Part shown: positions 59,413-64,000 of the stretch, one piece after another | Layout of the letters: every line of letters starts with the position of its first letter | How positions within the stretch are numbered: the stretch's first letter is position 1 | Assembly: GCA_940671915.1 (NCBI GenBank) | Contig: CALNVZ010003426.1 | Coordinates: forward strand, 35,574,308-35,638,307 | DNA from: Paracentrotus lividus | Taxonomy: Eukaryota > Echinodermata > Echinoidea > Camarodonta > Echinidae | Direction: 5' to 3' | Length of the DNA: 64,000 nt | The notes under the pieces: generated by a model | Seen by the model: only the letters and a program-made list of their open reading frames with translations | Told to the model about the DNA's origin: nothing | The model's database searches: none | Program-made: the position numbers and the translations under genes

Positions 59413-62290
59413 TTTATTTTGAAACATTATCGACTATAGTTCTTCCTATAGATATATATATTTTCGCTCTTAAAACGGGAAGTTTTCATTTACCATAACT
59501 TAAATAATTAATATTACGTAGTAAGTACCCGCCTCCGACTTATTTCATGTGAAGGAGTTTATTTCGAACCAATCATCCGCTATAAGCTTCTTCGGATAAA
59601 TAATGCATTTTCGCTACTAAATAACAGGGACGTTTTCATCCATAACTAATTAATTAATTACTTATGTACACCCTCCGACTTTAATTTCATAAAGTTTATT
59701 TTAGAAACATTTATCAACTATAAGTTCTTCTCGCATAAAATAGATAAATTTTCACTAACTTAAACAGATGGGGTTGCGTTTTCATGTCCATATACCAAAT
59801 AATTAATTACGTAATTGTAGCCCAGGCTCCTGACTTTATGATATTTTTACTATGCAAGTAGGGGAACGCCACGTTGTAATAATAGATGTTGGTATACAAA
59901 GAACAATTGAAAGGATTTATTTTGAAACATTATCTGATGCTATAATTTCTATCCGATAAAATAATTTTTTCGCTACTTAAACTGTCGGGAAGTTTTCATT
60001 CCATAACTAAATAATTTAATTACGTAATTGTAAACCCGCTCCGACTTTATTTCATGGAAGGAGTTTATATTTGAACATCATCTCGACTATAAGTTTCCAG
60101 GATAAATAATCATTTTCGCTATTGAGACACGGGGACGTTTTCATTCCATAAACTAAATAATTAATTACGTAATTGTACCACTGCGCTCGTACGTATTGTC
60201 TTTCATAAAGGTTTTATTTCGAAACATTACTGACAATGATAGACGTCAAGTTCTGCGTAAATAATAATTTTCGCTGGTCGTAGGTATAAAACGGGGACAG
60301 TTTTCACTTCATAACGACAAATAGGATCTAGTGTACGTAACTTGTACCGCTCCGACTTTATGTGATTATTTTATATATTGCGAAGTAGGGGAACGGAGCC
60401 GTTGTAATAATAGAAATTTGGTAGAAGAACATGAGAGGACTATTATTTTGAAAACGAGTATCGACTATAAGTTCCTCCGATTAGAATAATTGAATTGTCG
60501 CTACTTACGTAGGTCGGGTAAGTTTTCACTTCGCATGCAACTAATTAATTAAATCACGAGTAATTGTAACCCGCTCCGATTTATTTCATAAGGGTTTATT
60601 CGGAAAACATTTCGACGTCAATTGCTGCCGATAAGAGTAATAATTTCGGCTACTAAAAAAGGAACGTTTCATTCCAAACCAAATAATTGATTACTGTCTT
60701 GTACGCGCTCGACTTATTGATAATGTTTATTATGGCAAGTAGAGGGAACGGCCGTGTTATATAAAAAGATTTGGGTTATAACCATGAAGGACTTTATTTT
60801 GAAACATTTATCGACTATATGTTCTTTCCGATAAATAATTATTCAGCTACTATATACTGCCGGGAAGTTTTCATTCCATACTGAAGCTATTATTTAATTA
60901 CGTAGTCACGCGCCCCGACTTTTTTCTAATGACAAGGATTTATTTCGAAACATTATCGACCTGACGTTCTGCGCTGATAATAATATTTTTTGCTTACTAA
61001 AACGGGACGTTTTCATTCCATAACTAAATAATTAATTTGTAATTGTAACCCGCTCGCGACTTTATTTCATAAAGGTTTTATTGTTGAAACTGTGGACGGT
61101 CAAGTTCTGTCGATAATGGATAATTTTGACTTACTAAAACATCGGGACGTTTTCATTCCATAGACCAAATCATTTAATAACGTAATTGCTAGCGTGGCCT
61201 CGCTCCGCGTTATATGAGTATCTTATATTCAAGTAGGGGGAACGTCCGTTTAAAATAGATTGGTTAGATGAGCATGAGGATTTATTTTGAAAGCACATTA
61301 GTGTACTATAAGTTCTTGTCCGCATAAATGATCTATTATTTTCGCTATACTGTTAAACCGGAAGTGTTTCATTCCATACATAAAGATAATTAATTAACGT
61401 AATGTTGGTAGCCTCGCTCCTGACTTTATTTGATGAAGGATTTATTTCGAAACAGTTAATCGACTTCTTTAAGTTCTTCCGCTAAAATAATCAATGTTTT
61501 CGCTACTTAAAGACGGGAGTATTTCAATTCCCAATAAACTAAATTAATATAATTACGTAGATTGGTACCCCTGACGACTTTTATTTCATAGACGGTTTTA
61601 TTTGAAAACATATGACTAGTAAGTTCTTATGCGATAAATAATCATTTTTCGCTACTAAAACGGGACGTGTTTCCATTCCATATCTTAATAATTTGTATTA
61701 CACTAAGTTGTCAGAGCCTCGCACGACTTTATTTAAGAAAGGTTTTTATTTCAACATTATCGGACTATTAATATTCTTCCGATAAAATAGAAGTCGATTT
61801 CGCCTAACTTAAAACGGACGACGTTTTCATGTCCATAACTAAATAATTAATTACGTATCCTCCGACTACTTTTGTTTCATAAGGGATTTATTTCGAAACA
61901 TTATCGACTCTAAAGTTCTTGCCGATTAAATAATCATTTTTGCTACTAAAAACGGGACATTTTCATTCATAACTAGAATAATTAATTGAACGTTAATTAG
62001 TATCTGCCGTTCCGATCTTTATTTCATCAAAGGTTTTATTTGAACATTAACGACGTCAAGTTTCTGCCGATGAATAATTATTTTCGCTACTAAAAACGGA
62101 CGTTTTCATTTCCATAACTAAATAATTAATTTTGTAATGTTACCCGCTCCTACTTTATTTCATAAAGGTTTTATTTTGAAACATTGTCGAGCGTCAAGTT
62201 CTGCCCGATAAGTAATAATTTTCGCTACTAAACGGGAACGTTTTCATTCCATAACTAAATAATTAATTACATAGGCCGCTCCGACTTTAT
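59413..62290. repeat. Satellite array with short and long monomers, about 17-18 units
   Basis: The short monomer is about 143 bp and contains GGGACGTTTTCATTCC, ATAACTAAATAATTAATTAC, CGCTCCGACTTTATTTCATA and TTCGCTACTAAAAC. Long monomers of about 200-220 bp carry an extra block (TATGCAAGTAGGGGAACG plus GTTGTAATAATAGA) and lie at about 59775, 60293, 60660 and 61143. Monomers just after a long one start GGGAAG or similar instead of GGGACG. The sequence is noisy, with many single-base indels between copies, as in unpolished long reads. It is noncoding and could be a subtelomeric or pericentromeric satellite or a local array. Confidence 0.9.
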
Positions 62291-64000
62291 GGGCATGGCC
62301 GCTCTAGCTCTGCGCTCCCTCTATCACGTGCGTGCACGATGTCGAAGTTGGGGGATTTTTTTTTTTTTTTTTTTTAATTGTTATTGTTCTGCCAAATTGT
62401 GGGTCATTTTGCATCGTTCAAACTTCCATTCTGATCTTCTTCTAAATTTCAAATCGTTTTTTGATATGCCAATGTCCTGAAACGAACAGAATAACAAATT
62501 CATTATTCCTAGATTTCTGTGAGGCAGGAAGCTCTTAAGTTTGTTTACACTGTTGGCGTAAGAAGAACAGCTGCAATTAATCCAGCCCCACGCTGTGATG
62601 TGTGGTCATCAGCCTGTTGCGGTGCGTGGTGTTTGCAGTCTGTTATCAGCTCTTATCAGCTGCCAACCCACCCTCCTAGTTTAAACGAGAGAAATGAAAC
62701 ATCTCCCAAATTTGAAAATGGGGTTTTGAAACCCGGCACTATTACACAGGAAACCCATTGCATTGCGTGTTATGTCAATAGGAGCTCTGCCGGGGTTTAT
62801 TTTAAACGGAGGAATCACGTAATGCCTCCCCCATACTCATTTACGAGTTGAAAGAATGACGAATTTGGGTTAATTCAGGGAGGGGGGATCCTTACATATA
62901 CATGTACACCCCATTGATTGGATCCCCTATTAACATACTATTGGAGTGCCAGACTGGCAGATCATTTTTTTTTTTTTTTTTGGGGGGGGGGAGGGCACAT
63001 GACCCATGTTTCCCACTGAATCCCCAATCAATGGTTATTGTCCTACCGTTATATCTCTACCTAATCAGAACCAGACTGTGTCAGGAAACTGCAAGAGTTA
63101 GGAACCAAATTTGCATAATCATAGACAAGGTTGTCAAATCAATACCTGTTGCCTTGATAACTTTATCAAATGCCTCTTTTTAGTTTCAAAACAATATTAT
63201 TGTACATGTATGATAATTAGAAACACAAACATATGTAAATAATGAGTGTATGTTTTTGGATAGCCCTTTTTCTTTTTTAATTTCATAACAATATTATTGT
63301 AGGGCCACCAGAAACATTAACTTATAATCTCATGTCTCTATGAATTTGCTCATTTGGAATTAGGATTGTACAGCTTGGGACCACTTTCCCACTAAGCTCC
63401 CATATGTATCGGTCTAATCATTATTTCCCAACCTGTATGAGCTGTATGACATATATCCAGTAATAAAATTGTATAAAGGGTAGGCTTAAATATTCTCTAT
63501 AATTTTTGAAAACAATATTTATCTTATTTTGGCCATGCTTGCCATCAATGGACATATTATTTCCAGATATCAAACTAAACACAAAACAAAAAGAAAGTTC
63601 CCCCTATTTCAGATATCAATAATTTTTTCACCAGGAGGAATTTTAAAAATCTAATTATATGTCCATGTAGGGAATTTAAATAGCTAATATAGGAGCAAAT
63701 TTTAGGAAAAAACGTCAAGTCATGCTTCAGTGATTAATGGTTGAATGCAAAAATGTCATTTTTTGAAGTTCACAAGCCTAAAATCACAACTTTGATTCAA
63801 TGATATCGGACCCATTTTCAGATTTTAAACAATTTACAAGTCAGAATGTATGCAAAACGCGCTTCCCAACATACGGAAACAAAATTTGCTTCAAATTTCA
63901 CGGTTGAGTGAGCATGCAGCAAAAATTGCCCAAACTGCGAGTTTTACTTCTTTGCCATGGTATAATCGATTAAATGTGAGGGAATTCCTGTTTTGGAAGT
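62291..64000. other. Unique flank, no supported gene
   Basis: There are poly-T runs at 62357-62375 and 62966-62981, the latter followed by G9. The open frame at 62519-62851 (110 codons) is the longest here, in sequence slightly richer in GC, but it shows no domain or splice signals that I trust. Confidence 0.4.

Noticed and set aside
59038-59427. 129-codon minus-strand frame, the longest in the window
   Set aside because: Low-complexity and Leu/Ser-rich with no domain or splice context, and it overlaps the start of the noisy satellite array.
62519-62851. 110-codon plus-strand frame with several Cys
   Set aside because: No recognisable motif, and the Cys spacing fits no finger I know. It may be chance or untranslated sequence.

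Overview
This window looks like intronic and intergenic DNA from a large, AT-rich, transposon-loaded animal genome. The signs are canonical GT-AG exon borders, a CR1/L2-like non-LTR reverse transcriptase relic, many short inverted-repeat DNA transposons with TTAA or TA targets, an array of about 140-bp satellite monomers, and many microsatellites. A marine invertebrate, perhaps an echinoderm or hemichordate, would fit the repeat style, but that is a guess. There are no bacterial operons, rRNAs, convincing tRNAs or CRISPR arrays.

Positions 728-28404 form one enormous inverted repeat. The left arm (728-14792) is reverse-complementary to the right arm (14831-28404) around a 25-N gap and a 13-C run. 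The arms differ by many small indels and substitutions, like raw long reads. Every element in the left arm therefore has a mirror copy in the right arm. Open frames are not conserved between the arms, so I call no gene there. The simplest reading is a read-through hairpin or fold-back assembly artefact, but a real palindrome is not excluded.

Positions 28405-43000 hold the only host gene I can support. It is on the minus strand, with an upstream coding exon at 42879-42968 (in-frame stop just before the ATG, GT donor) and a second exon at 29160-29268 (AG acceptor, GTGAGT donor). The phases agree across a 13.6-kb intron. The protein is a basic, serine-rich N-terminus that I cannot name, and its later exons are not visible. 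The intron contains foldback elements, TA microsatellites, a 42-bp minisatellite of about 28 copies (38680-39887) and a truncated Crypton/KIAA1958-like recombinase fragment (40098-40328).

Positions 43000-59400 are repeat-rich intergenic DNA. They hold an RT pseudogene split by a TTAA-flanked element (45691-47003), another TTAA element (48701-49162), a Penelope-like terminal fragment with a hammerhead-like core next to a Tc1/mariner-type long-TIR foldback (51253-53148), a piggyBac-type element with G/C homopolymer caps (54073-54849), and an element with a zinc-finger ORF of hAT/BED style (56736-57903).

Positions 59413-62290 are a noisy satellite array with short and long monomers in a partly regular higher-order pattern. 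Positions 62291-64000 show no recognisable gene.
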